Shown: positions 47,390 through 55,908, numbered from the stretch's first letter. The stretch: 64,000 nucleotides of DNA from Caldicellulosiruptor hydrothermalis 108 (GCF_000166355.1 NC_014652.1:2268928-2332927); one strand, 5' to 3'. Made by a program: numbers and translations. The notes: generated by a model not told the origin, from the letters alone.

Positions 47390-49689
47390 GGCAAATAATA
47401 CCCCTTTGTAATTTTTAGACCAATCTCTTTGTTATCAAAATATCCTTTCAAAGCTTTCTCCATTTCTTTTTTATTCATGCCTGTAAAGTCAAACCTCAAC
47501 ACATCAGCCGGCACATCTTTGTCGTTTATATACAAAAATGCAGGGTTTAAAATTTCATTTTTCCCACACTGAGTTTTTATGAGTTTCAAAAGCTCACCGT
47601 TTCTGTCTTGCAAATATTCTCCCTTTTCGAAAAATTTAAGCCTGTTTACCATCAGAGGAATTCTACCAAAGACAATTACTTCTATCTCACTTTCTTGTGC
47701 GTTTTTGTAAATTTCTATAATTCTTGTTTTAGATAGCTCAACCGAAAGACAGATTCTTTTACCACCAAGTAGTTCTAAAAATTTTAATGAAACAGAATTT
47801 GTAGTGTTTAAGCTAAAATCAAAATAAATTTCAAAGTTGTGCTTGAAAATCTCGTACTGTCCAAGGTTCCTTACCAAAACCTTCTTTATACCCTTTTCTT
47901 TTATCTTCTCAACTTCAACCCTTTTCAAATCTTCATCGTGTGTTATTCTGTCAAGATAAGCAACCATGTTGTCATATGGGCTCAAATCGAAAATCATATT
48001 GTAAGGCACGTATATTTCATAGTTCGAAAGATTTAGCGCCTCACACCACTTTTTGAGCTTTTCAAGTTGCCAAAGTGAATCTACCATGAAAGAAAACCTG
48101 TAACTCTTATTAAATGACCTTACACGACCATCTCCAAGATACCTTGAAATTTCAACATCTTGTTTTAGACTTCTCTTGCAAGAGTTAATTATCTTTTGAG
48201 AAAGCTTTTCAATCAATACCTTTCTCAGCCTGTTTAGCTCTGAAACCTTCACAAAACAGCCATCTTCAATATGCGCATCAAAATTTCCCATCTCAAAAAT
48301 TGTTCCACCCAGTTTTGAAAAGCTGCTGATTACAGCAGCAGATGTAACCTTTTTCTCTTTTGCCTGCTGAACAACTTCCCCCTCTTCTTCTACCTCAAAT
48401 CCATCACACAGTGCTAAAGCTTTTATCCTTTTCCCTTTTTCTATCCATACCTTGAAATCGACCTTCCTAAACTTTTTCTCCATCTTCGGCTCTTTTTCTA
48501 TCTCTTTTTCATGTTCTTTACTTCTTACAATAAACACCTGACCCTGTGAAAATTCTTTCAATCTCTTTTTTCTCTCAAAATCAACTTTCACCTCAAATCT
48601 TTTGTCATCTTTCTTAATAATATTGTTATTTATTTCAAGAAGAATCTCTTCAAAATTTTTGTTTCTAAAAGAAATTACATCGCCGTTTGAAAGGTTATAT
48701 GAAGTCTGCAAAAAAAGTTTTTCATTTTCAAAATAAAATTTTCCAATAAAAAGACCTGTATTGTTAGGCGCTTTCTTAAAGATTATGCTGTCTATATCAG
48801 CATTTTCTAAATATCCAGTGCTGAAGTTCCCTCTGTTGAAAACAAGCAAGAGTTTTTGCCTATCAGCGCTGTCGATTGTTATTTTGCCTTTCTCGTAATA
48901 CATATCAATATATTTTCTATAGATTGAGCTCACAGTGTACACATAATATTGGTCCTTTAATCTTCCCTCTATCTTGAAAGAGTCAACTCCTGCTTCGATT
49001 AGCTTATCTATGTTTTCCAAAAGACAAATGTCCTTTGGTGAAAGAAGATATCCTTCATCAATTTCTTTTTTCTCCTTATCTAAAAGCTTATAATAAAGCC
49101 TGCAAGGCTGGGCACACTGCCCTCTGTTGCCACTTCTTTTGAAAATTATGCTTGAAAAAAGACACTGACCAGAATATGAAATACACAAAGCTCCATGCAC
49201 AAAAACCTCAAGTTCAATACTGCTTTGCTGTCTTATGTTCTTTATCTCATCCAAAGAAAGCTCTCTTGAGAGTATAACTCTCTTTACTCCTAAGCCTTCC
49301 AAAAACTTTACCTGAGCCAAGTTATGAACTGTCATCTGTGTACTTGCATGAACAGGCATACCTGGAAACTCTTTTAAAATAATAAAGAGTAGACCCAAAT
49401 CCTGCACAATTACAGCATCAATTCCTTCCTTGTATGCATATTCTATAAGATTTACAGCTTTGTGCATCTCATCATTGTAAATCAGGGTGTTTATTGCAAG
49501 ATATATCTTTTTTCCTCTCTCATGACAAAAATCTATAGCTTTTTTGAGATCATCTTCTGAAAAGTTCTTTGCATATGCTCTTGCTGAAAACTCTTTTGCA
49601 CCAACATACACACTGTCAGCTCCAGCTTTTATGGCTGCAATGAGCTCTTCAAACCCGCCTGCTGGTGATAATAGCTCTACCTTTTTCAT
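47386..49689 (-). CDS. U32 family peptidase-like protein
   Basis: The 767-residue protein has the N-terminal U32 barrel (VELLSPAGGFEELIAAIKAG; VHASTQMTVHN; FVHGALCISYSGQCLFSS), Cys-containing GNRGQCAQPCRLYY and a long C-terminal half with a DUF3656-like region. Some U32 proteins (TrhP/RlhA) are RNA hydroxylation enzymes that use prephenate-derived chemistry, so a protease role is not certain. Its start overlaps the preceding gene stop (ATGA). Confidence 0.9.
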   Translation of the reverse strand: MKKVELLSPAGGFEELIAAIKAGADSVYVGAKEFSARAYAKNFSEDDLKKAIDFCHERGKKIYLAINTLIYNDEMHKAVNLIEYAYKEGIDAVIVQDLGLLFIILKEFPGMPVHASTQMTVHNLAQVKFLEGLGVKRVILSRELSLDEIKNIRQQSSIELEVFVHGALCISYSGQCLFSSIIFKRSGNRGQCAQPCRLYYKLLDKEKKEIDEGYLLSPKDICLLENIDKLIEAGVDSFKIEGRLKDQYYVYTVSSIYRKYIDMYYEKGKITIDSADRQKLLLVFNRGNFSTGYLENADIDSIIFKKAPNNTGLFIGKFYFENEKLFLQTSYNLSNGDVISFRNKNFEEILLEINNNIIKKDDKRFEVKVDFERKKRLKEFSQGQVFIVRSKEHEKEIEKEPKMEKKFRKVDFKVWIEKGKRIKALALCDGFEVEEEGEVVQQAKEKKVTSAAVISSFSKLGGTIFEMGNFDAHIEDGCFVKVSELNRLRKVLIEKLSQKIINSCKRSLKQDVEISRYLGDGRVRSFNKSYRFSFMVDSLWQLEKLKKWCEALNLSNYEIYVPYNMIFDLSPYDNMVAYLDRITHDEDLKRVEVEKIKEKGIKKVLVRNLGQYEIFKHNFEIYFDFSLNTTNSVSLKFLELLGGKRICLSVELSKTRIIEIYKNAQESEIEVIVFGRIPLMVNRLKFFEKGEYLQDRNGELLKLIKTQCGKNEILNPAFLYINDKDVPADVLRFDFTGMNKKEMEKALKGYFDNKEIGLKITKGYYLP

Positions 49690-50567
49690 TCTTCTTTGTC
49701 ATCCCTCTGCGTTCCTATTTTGAAGTATTTTAAAATGCTGCTATAAATCTGTTCAATTGACTCAATAGCAAAGATTTCTTTTTTATTCCCATATGCTAAA
49801 AAAGGTACTTTATTTTTTGTATGTGTCTTTGTCGATAAATCTTCTATGTTACCGTGGTCAGATGTCACAACAAGGCAAGCATCCTCTGGAAGATCTTCAA
49901 TTAAGCTGATTATAAACGCATCTAAAAGTTTTAAAAGCTCTAAAGCTTTTTCCATATCACATGAGTGTCCTATGATGTCCGTTTTAAAATGTTCAAACAG
50001 AACAAAATCATTTTTTTGTAGCACATTCAAAAGATTTTCAGCTGCCTTTTCAGGTGAAAAAACTGGTACTTTATATCCACTTTCAATTAAAACGTGGTTT
50101 GTGATGTCAAAATATACCCCTTCAGATTTCAAAAGGTCTTCCACTGTTTTGAACCTTATGCCTGCCGTCAAAGCCATATAACTTGTCACAGACATCTTAA
50201 AATTCTTGTCATTTAATAGCTTTTGCAAATACTCGTTTCTGTAAACATTTGCAAAGTCTACTTTCAAACCGTGCCGGGAAAGAGTAGTAAAGATATTTTG
50301 TTTGTCAATTATTTTCTTGAGGCTTGGTGTAATCTGCCCGTTGATATGAAACCCTACCTCTTTTGCTGCGTTTATGCCTGAATAGATTGTAACCTGGCCT
50401 GTGGCACTTTGCGGTAGACCTTCAACGCCAAGCGTTGCGTCCAAAAACAGGACATTGCCTTCTTTTAAAAATATGTCGTATGTTTTTGGATGATAATAAA
50501 AAAAGGGGTTAACTTCACTTTTCTCCCCTTTTCCAACACCGTCCAAAAATACAAAAAGCATTTTCAT
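49686..50567 (-). CDS. Alkaline phosphatase-superfamily metalloenzyme (phosphoglycerate mutase-like)
   Basis: The 293-residue enzyme has the two-metal core: MLFVFLDGVGKGE, the nucleophile region LPQSATGQVTIYSG, DIIGHSCDMEKAL, VVTSDHGNIEDLSTKTHTKN and VPFLAYG. The fold is that of 2,3-bisphosphoglycerate-independent mutase, but it is shorter and lacks the inserted phosphotransferase domain, so the substrate is unknown. ATG 50567, four bases past the zapA stop region with weak AGG; a longer in-frame start at 50585 is less likely. Confidence 0.85.
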   Translation of the reverse strand: MKMLFVFLDGVGKGEKSEVNPFFYYHPKTYDIFLKEGNVLFLDATLGVEGLPQSATGQVTIYSGINAAKEVGFHINGQITPSLKKIIDKQNIFTTLSRHGLKVDFANVYRNEYLQKLLNDKNFKMSVTSYMALTAGIRFKTVEDLLKSEGVYFDITNHVLIESGYKVPVFSPEKAAENLLNVLQKNDFVLFEHFKTDIIGHSCDMEKALELLKLLDAFIISLIEDLPEDACLVVTSDHGNIEDLSTKTHTKNKVPFLAYGNKKEIFAIESIEQIYSSILKYFKIGTQRDDKEE

Positions 50568-50568
50568 T

Positions 50569-51042
50569 TTACCTATCACCGTCAAATGCGTTTATGAAAT
50601 CATCAAGTTCTTTTTTGGTCTTTTCAAGTTCCTGTTTTGTCTTTTCAAGTTCTTGGTTAAGATTTTGAATAATTTCATTTAACTTTTCAATCTCTTGACT
50701 TTGCTGCAAGATCTTTTCCTCTGCCTCTTTTAATTTCTCTTTATATTCCTCAACCTCTTTTTGATATTTTTCGCTTTCAACACCTATCTTTGAAAGCTTC
50801 TCATCACATTCTAAAAGGTGTTTAAAATACTCATCTGCCACCAAAAAAGCTGTAAGCATTGCAGAAAGAGATGTTGAAAGCTGAGGCTCATTTGCTACAA
50901 CTTCAGACATCTTTTTGTTTATATAATTTGCAATCTTCATTATGTATTCTTCATCTTCGTCAGTCTTTAATACATAATTCATACCCGCAATTTTCACTTC
51001 AATTCTCTTCAAATTATCTTCTCTCCTGATATTTTCATCCAT
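50569..51042 (-). CDS. zapA: Cell division protein ZapA
   Basis: The 157-residue protein has the N-terminal ZapA domain (KRIEVKIAGMNYVLKTDEDE, YIMKIANYINKKM, LSAMLTAFLVADEYF) and an unusually long coiled coil (EYKEKLKEAEEKILQQSQEI; ELEKTKQELEKTKKELDDF) that includes a short internal repeat. It bundles FtsZ filaments at midcell. ATG 51042 follows AAGGA by nine bases; an ATG two codons earlier is too close. Confidence 0.9.
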   Translation of the reverse strand: MDENIRREDNLKRIEVKIAGMNYVLKTDEDEEYIMKIANYINKKMSEVVANEPQLSTSLSAMLTAFLVADEYFKHLLECDEKLSKIGVESEKYQKEVEEYKEKLKEAEEKILQQSQEIEKLNEIIQNLNQELEKTKQELEKTKKELDDFINAFDGDR

Positions 51043-51199
51043 CGGCATACATCCTTAAAAAGCTTTGAAAGTGTTGTTATCTATATTATAGATTTTTTTA
51101 GCACTCTTTGCAATTGAGATTTGGGAAAGTACTTGTATTATTGAATTCAAAAGGATAAAATCAAATTATTAAAAATACTTTAAAAGGGGATAACTTAGC

Positions 51200-52189
51200 A
51201 TGTATGTAGCAGATTCGAACAGATACAATAACATGCTATACCTGCGCTGTGGAAATAGCGGGTTAAAACTTTCTGCAATCTCTCTTGGTTTTTGGCACAA
51301 TTTTGGAGACAGTGACCCATTTGATAACATGCGAAAAATTGTGCAAAGAGCTTTTGACCTTGGAATAACATACTTTGACCTTGCAAACAATTATGGTCCC
51401 CCTCCAGGTGCGGCTGAAGAAAATTTTGGAAGGATTTTGAAGTTTGATTTAAAGCCTTACAGAGATGAGATAATCATAGCAACAAAGGCGGGCTACAAGA
51501 TGTGGGAAGGTCCTTACGGCGACTGGGGCTCAAAGAAATACCTTCTTGCAAGCTTGGACCAGAGCCTTAAAAGAATGAACCTTGACTATGTTGATATCTT
51601 CTACTCTCACAGACCAGACCCTCAAACGCCAATTGAAGAGACAATGGAGGCTTTGTACAAGGCAGTCCATAGTGGAAAAGCCTTATACGCTGGGATATCA
51701 AATTATAATCCTGAACAAACCAAATTGGCATATTCAGCTGCCAAGCAAATGGGATTAAAACTCATTGTAAATCAAGTTCGATACAATATGTTTGCAAGAG
51801 ATGTTGAAAATGGTCTTTTTAATACATTAAATGAGCTTGGCATGGGAGCTGTGATATATTCTCCTCTTGCTCAAGGGCTTTTAACTGAGCGTTACTTAGA
51901 TGGAATTCCTGAGGATTCAAGAGTAAGAAAATCGGGAGTGTTTTTAAAAGAAAGTGATATAACTCCTGAGAGAATTGAAAAGGTTAAAAAGTTATCTGAG
52001 ATTGCAAAAAGGCGTGGCCAGACAGTTTCACAGCTTGCACTTTCGTGGATTTTGCGCAACAAAGTTGTGGCTTCAGTAATTGTCGGTGCAAGCAAAGTGT
52101 CTCAGATTGAAGATAATGTGGGTTGTATTAATAATCTTGAGTTTTCAGAAGAAGAATTGAAAGAAATTGAGGAGATTTTGAAAGGGTAA
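51200..52189 (+). CDS. Aldo/keto reductase, YghZ-like
   Basis: The 329-residue NADPH-dependent TIM-barrel reductase has the catalytic tetrad Asp and Tyr in FDLANNYG, Lys in IATKAGYK, and His in FYSHRPD. LQSIVVGASK-type cofactor residues occur as SVIVGASKVSQIEDNVG. The close resemblance is to YghZ/KvAP-beta enzymes, which reduce methylglyoxal or L-glyceraldehyde 3-phosphate. ATG 51200 with AAAGGGG. It is monocistronic, with a terminator shared with rubrerythrin. Confidence 0.92.
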   Translation: MYVADSNRYNNMLYLRCGNSGLKLSAISLGFWHNFGDSDPFDNMRKIVQRAFDLGITYFDLANNYGPPPGAAEENFGRILKFDLKPYRDEIIIATKAGYKMWEGPYGDWGSKKYLLASLDQSLKRMNLDYVDIFYSHRPDPQTPIEETMEALYKAVHSGKALYAGISNYNPEQTKLAYSAAKQMGLKLIVNQVRYNMFARDVENGLFNTLNELGMGAVIYSPLAQGLLTERYLDGIPEDSRVRKSGVFLKESDITPERIEKVKKLSEIAKRRGQTVSQLALSWILRNKVVASVIVGASKVSQIEDNVGCINNLEFSEEELKEIEEILKG

Positions 52190-52192
52190 TAT

Positions 52193-52235
52193 AAAAGGGG
52201 CTGTTTTGCAAAAATTTGGATAACAGCCCCTTTTT
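52193..52235. terminator. Bidirectional terminator
   Basis: AAAAGGGGCTGTT (52193-52205) pairs with AACAGCCCCTTTT, with T5 on the right and A4 on the left. It lies between the converging aldo/keto reductase and rubrerythrin genes. Confidence 0.92.
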
Positions 52236-52244
52236 AATTTGTAT

Positions 52245-52799
52245 TCAAAACTTTTTATACATCTCTCTTTTTGTGCCACATATTGGGCAAAATTCAGGAG
52301 CTTCGTCTAAGACTGTGTGTCCGCAAACAGGGCAGATATAAACATTTTTAATCTCTATATCCTTTCCTCCTTTTGCGCTATCTTGAGCCATTTTAAAAAG
52401 CTGAGCATGAATCTTTTCTGCCTCAATTGCAAAATGAAAGCTTCTTTCTGCATCTTTTTCGTTTTGATATCTTGCCGCATTTAAGTAAACATCATACATC
52501 TGGTTTACCTCAAAAAGCTCACCGTCAATTGCACCTTGAAGATTTTCCACTGTTGTGCCAACTCCAAACACTGCATCAGATGCAACCATATGCCCACCTT
52601 TGATGTTGCCAAGTACTTTAAAATGGTTGTTTGCATGGACCTGCTCAGCATATGAGATTGCTCTAAAAAGTCTTGCAATGTTTGGAAAACCTTCTTTTTC
52701 AGCAATGTCACCCCATAGCAAATACCTCATGTGAGCCATGCTCTCCCCACCATATGCAGACCTCAAAAATCCTATTGTCATATCATTCTTTACGCTCAT
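52245..52799 (-). CDS. rbr: Rubrerythrin
   Basis: The 184-residue peroxide reductase has an N-terminal di-iron four-helix bundle (GGESMAHMRYLLWGDIAEKEG; YAEQVHANNHFKVL; GELFEVNQMYD; AEKIHAQLF). A C-terminal rubredoxin domain follows (ICPVCGHTVLDEAPEFCPICG). It is of the clostridial, lower-redundancy type that takes electrons from rubredoxin or NADH oxidoreductases. The ATG has AAGGAGGAATAAAG. The encapsulin/ferritin genes lie on the far side of the insertion sequence in the same orientation. Confidence 0.96.
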   Translation of the reverse strand: MSVKNDMTIGFLRSAYGGESMAHMRYLLWGDIAEKEGFPNIARLFRAISYAEQVHANNHFKVLGNIKGGHMVASDAVFGVGTTVENLQGAIDGELFEVNQMYDVYLNAARYQNEKDAERSFHFAIEAEKIHAQLFKMAQDSAKGGKDIEIKNVYICPVCGHTVLDEAPEFCPICGTKREMYKKF

Positions 52800-52822
52800 C
52801 TTTATTCCTCCTTTTATTTTAA

Positions 52823-52862
52823 ATTTTATTAGCCTTTTGCAAAAACGCTCAAGATGAGCGTT
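52823..52862 (-). promoter_or_regulatory. Possible rubrerythrin promoter overlapped by a palindrome
   Basis: On the minus strand TTGAGC (52852-52847), 18 bp, TAAAAT (52828-52823). The palindrome AACGCTCA-TCT-TGAGCGTT (52862-52844) covers the -35. It may be a repressor site. In the transcript sense it could also be a hairpin with a short T run left by older genes. Confidence 0.4.
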
Positions 52863-52897
52863 ATCAAGCTTTACATAGAATCAAAAAAGACTGGTCA

Positions 52898-52958
52898 CCC
52901 TCCTCATAATTGTAGTAAAATATGATTATATAAAACAAATTTTCTACTATGAGGAGGG
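52898..52958 (+). promoter_or_regulatory. Inverted repeat sequestering the transposase ribosome site
   Basis: CCCTCCTCATA (52898-52908) pairs with TATGAGGAGGG (52948-52958), and flanking GTAG/CTAC extend the stem imperfectly. The right arm contains the Shine-Dalgarno GAGGAGGG of the transposase. A transcript entering from outside would fold it away; one starting inside the loop would not. Confidence 0.7.
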
Positions 52959-52965
52959 TTCCAAA

Positions 52966-54396
52966 ATGTTCAACACCAAACCTAAACAACTTTCTTTCAT
53001 AGACCTATTCTCCCACCTAAAGGCTTCGGCTCTCTACAAGCCTGAAAGCCTCTTGGGCTTGTTCAATAAATTCATTGACTTGTCACATTATATACCTTCT
53101 TCTTTCTACAATGCCTACTACAAATATTTCGGTAAGCATAGATACTTCTCTTTAGAATCTATGCTTTGTTGCTTCCTCGTCCAAAAATTGCTCAAACTCA
53201 ATACTTTAACTCAGCTTCGTGCTGTCTTACTCAACTCATTCGAACTTCGCTCATTTTGTAATCTTCATGGCAATGTCCCTTCTATCTCTACTCTCTCTCG
53301 CTTTAGAAAAATATTTGCAAGTGAAATCCATAAACTTTTTCAAAATATCTCTATCCATGCACATAATATTTCCATCCAACAATGCCCTCAAGATTCTTCA
53401 ATCTTAATCTTCGACACAACAGGTATTGTCCCAAAGGTTCGTGAAAACAATCCTAAATTCATTCATCTACTGCTGAAAAATACCTCAAAAGCTAACCCTG
53501 AACTTCCCTCTGAAAAAGTCTACTCTCTCGTTTATTCTTCTTTGCCTAAAACTGCTAACGCTAATTCTAACATCCGTCTTATGTTTGTAAATGGCCATTT
53601 CTGCTGGGCTTTAAAATTTGCAGTCATTACCAACGCTCTCGGTATCCCTTTAGCTTTAGTACCTCTGTTTAACTATGATTCCCCTTCCTCTGACCCACAA
53701 GAAGCAAAAGCTATCTCCGACTCTAAAGGTTTAATTCCTTCGCTCGAAACTTTATTCTCTTATATCCCCAAAAATTTCTCCACTTTCATCGCCGACAGTG
53801 CTTTGGATTCCCACAACATATACTCCACTTTAAAAAATACCTTTAACTTCTCCAAAATCGTTATTCCACTAAATACAAGAGCTTCTAAAAATACTACACC
53901 TACATCAGACCCCAATATCGTTATTTCTGAAGATGGTATCCCTATCTGCAAAAAGTTCAACAAACCTTTTAAACCCGAAGGCAAATGTCAGGGTAAAAAT
54001 CGCTCTTTGCGCCTTAAATGGACTTGCCCTATGTCACAATACAAAGATGGCAAACGCATCTGCTCTTGCCCTCAGCCTTGTACTACCTCTAAATCGGGTA
54101 GAATGTTCTATACATACCCAGATAACTTTCGCTCTTTCCCAGGTATCAACAGAAATTCACAAGAGTTTTTTGACCTCTACAAAAAACGTGTCGCTGTAGA
54201 GCAGACTATTTACCACCTGAAATCCTACATGGGCTCTGATACTATCTCTACTTATGACCATATTTCTATTTTCTCTGATTTCTTGCTATCTGCCATTACT
54301 TTCTCGCTCTTGTTTATTCTCGCTCACAATATCAAACTCTATTGCTCTAAATTGACTATCAAAAAACTTAACAAGCTCAAAAAACTTATCGCTTAA
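52966..54396 (+). CDS. Transposase (IS1182/IS4-type DDE)
   Basis: The 476-residue transposase has the N-terminal helical region FSLESMLCCFLVQKLLKLNT and SISTLSRFRK. The DDE core has ILIFDTTGIV, FIADSALDSHNIY, and the C-terminal Glu context KKRVAVEQTIYHLKSYMG. The frame is intact. ATG 52966 follows GAGGAGGG by seven bases. The family is judged by motif only; IS1182 and other IS4-clan groups are hard to tell apart without a search. Confidence 0.88.
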   Translation: MFNTKPKQLSFIDLFSHLKASALYKPESLLGLFNKFIDLSHYIPSSFYNAYYKYFGKHRYFSLESMLCCFLVQKLLKLNTLTQLRAVLLNSFELRSFCNLHGNVPSISTLSRFRKIFASEIHKLFQNISIHAHNISIQQCPQDSSILIFDTTGIVPKVRENNPKFIHLLLKNTSKANPELPSEKVYSLVYSSLPKTANANSNIRLMFVNGHFCWALKFAVITNALGIPLALVPLFNYDSPSSDPQEAKAISDSKGLIPSLETLFSYIPKNFSTFIADSALDSHNIYSTLKNTFNFSKIVIPLNTRASKNTTPTSDPNIVISEDGIPICKKFNKPFKPEGKCQGKNRSLRLKWTCPMSQYKDGKRICSCPQPCTTSKSGRMFYTYPDNFRSFPGINRNSQEFFDLYKKRVAVEQTIYHLKSYMGSDTISTYDHISIFSDFLLSAITFSLLFILAHNIKLYCSKLTIKKLNKLKKLIA

Positions 54397-54505
54397 TACT
54401 ACTATTTTTTAAATCTATTTCTTACAAAAAATTTCTGGTTTTGTTTTTACTTAACCTTCTAAAACAAGGAGTTAAGAAGGCTTAGGATATTATTGTCTTT
54501 TTTGA

Positions 54506-54670
54506 AGTTGTTAATTTTTGTCATATGTTTGTTGCTGATTATTTTTGTTGGTATTGATAATATTTGGTTTTCACTTCTCTTTTCTTTTTGTATCTTGATT
54601 GTATTTCATGTTAGTATTGGTGCCTTTTACCTTCAATCACCACCTATTTTGCAAACGCCTATTTTAAATT
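54506..54670. other. Short AT-rich spacer
   Basis: Between the candidate IS end and the encapsulin stop. I see no gene, promoter or clear terminator. A hydrophobic 65-codon frame across it has no ribosome site. Confidence 0.5.
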
Positions 54671-55464
54671 TTATTCAAATATTACAATAGAATCCTTGTT
54701 TTTAATACGAAGTACAATTGTTTCTATAATTCTAAACTCATGGTCAAGCTTGTCATTTCCCATATATGTTACAACCATATCTTGCCCTATCGTTAAATCG
54801 ATGTTAGAAAACTCCGCACAAATTAAGACTGCTTTTCCTTCACCAAGTACTGGTGTTTTAAAAATGTTATTATCTACCAGCTTTGAAATTCTTTCAAGTT
54901 CCAACACTCCAGCCATTGGATTTATTCTTGAAAGCTGAACATAAATGTCTGGACTTAACACAAGAACAAGTTTACCTATATATCCTTTTCTTAGCAGCAG
55001 TTCTATTCCTTTTACTATCTCAGAATATGCAGTCTCTCCCTCGTTCCAATTTCCTTTTTTAAGTCTGTTTGTGCCAGTTGCAGTTAAAATTCCTTCCAGC
55101 CCAAGTTCTTTACAACCCCAGAATATAAATTCATCTTCTTTTTTTGCACATTCCAAAGTAGCTCTTGCAACTTGAGAAAAATCATAAGGTCCTGTCCCAG
55201 AGAGAATATATTCCAAATCATTCCAGCTAAGTTTAAAGTCTTCGTAAATTTGTTTTAAAGGGTAATATCTTCTTACTGCTTTTTTGCTTTCTGCTTCTTC
55301 AACAACATCGGCAAAAATAGTCTGTGTTTGTGGTCCTAAAGGACCAAAAAGATGCAAAAAACGTCTACCAACTAATATTTTTTTGCGGTATTAATCACAA
55401 TCTCATCTATTACTTTCCAATGTTCACTTTTCAAAGGTGATTGGTCTCGCCCCAAGAAATACAT
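54671..55464 (-). CDS. Encapsulin shell protein, split by a -1 frameshift at an A7 run
   Basis: The C-terminal frame (54671 to about 55381) encodes the HK97-fold encapsulin: LFGPLGPQTQ, ARATLECAKKEDEFIFWGC, LVLSPDIYVQLSRI, ERISKLVDNNIFKTPVL, IGQDMVVTYMG and RIIETIVLRIK. The N-terminal 29 residues (MYFLGRDQSPLKSEHWKVID...) lie in another frame from ATG 55464 (AAGGAG upstream) to a TAG at 55374-55372. The frames join at GCA-AAA-AAA-TAT-TAG: a -1 slip on A-AAA-AAA yields AAA-ATA-TTA and a normal shell of about 264 residues. One missing A would give the same picture. The start is one base after the cargo gene stop. Confidence 0.88.
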
Positions 55465-55465
55465 C

Positions 55466-55834
55466 TTAATCTTTCTCCTTTCCTTCTTCAACTAAACTTC
55501 CAATTGTAAACCCACCCTGCTTTGCTTCAGTTTCAATTCCAAGTTCCTTGAGCATACTTTTCACTTCTTCCTCACCTTCTAAAAAGTGTTCAGCTTCCTC
55601 AGGGTCAAGTATCCTCAGGAGTGTCATTAGCTCTCCCACATGTGCTTTTTCTTCATCTCTGATATCTGCAATTACTCTTTTTGCTACTTCGTTATCTGTT
55701 GCCTGCACATGAGCATCATAGATAAAAATAGCTTCAAGCTCTGATGCAATGTCAAGCCTTATTGCCTGGATGAGCTCCTGTTTTGTCATTTTCCTGTTCA
55801 CATTTCCCTGAAAAGGGTTTGCAAAACTTGGCAT
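55466..55834 (-). CDS. Encapsulated ferritin-like protein (EncFtn)
   Basis: The 122-residue two-helix ferroxidase is cargo for the encapsulin. ELEAIFIYDAHVQAT and RDEEKAHVGELM carry Glu32, Tyr39, Glu62 and His65, the same numbering as the metal-site residues I recall for Rhodospirillum rubrum EncFtn. The C-terminal tail GGFTIGSLVEEGKEKD contains a cargo-loading peptide of the (L/F)TxGSL type after a flexible linker. The gene lies one base upstream of the shell start, so the two are co-translated. ATG 55834 behind GGGGGT. Confidence 0.93.
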   Translation of the reverse strand: MPSFANPFQGNVNRKMTKQELIQAIRLDIASELEAIFIYDAHVQATDNEVAKRVIADIRDEEKAHVGELMTLLRILDPEEAEHFLEGEEEVKSMLKELGIETEAKQGGFTIGSLVEEGKEKD

Positions 55835-55908
55835 TTTGTATCTACCCCCATAAAATTGAATTTGACTTCTTTTATTTTTTACCCATCAAATTTACAATTA
55901 AACACAAA

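Larger units (their letters stand above)
52881..54505 (+). mobile_element. Insertion sequence with DDE transposase
   Basis: The element carries one transposase gene. An 11-base sequence, TCAAAAAAGAC, at 52881-52891 recurs inverted at 54495-54505, giving a 1625-bp candidate element. No clear target duplication is visible, and the repeat is A-rich, so the ends are tentative. It separates rubrerythrin from the encapsulin gene pair. Confidence 0.5.

Noticed and set aside
54421-54486. CTTAAC/GTTAAG and CCTTCT/AGAAGG repeats after the transposase as a terminator
   Set aside because: Two short mutually exclusive pairings with no T run after them.
54493-54690. 65-codon hydrophobic frame on the plus strand starting with TTG
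   Set aside because: No ribosome site, overlaps the encapsulin 3' end and the tentative IS end, and its composition is simply T-rich DNA.
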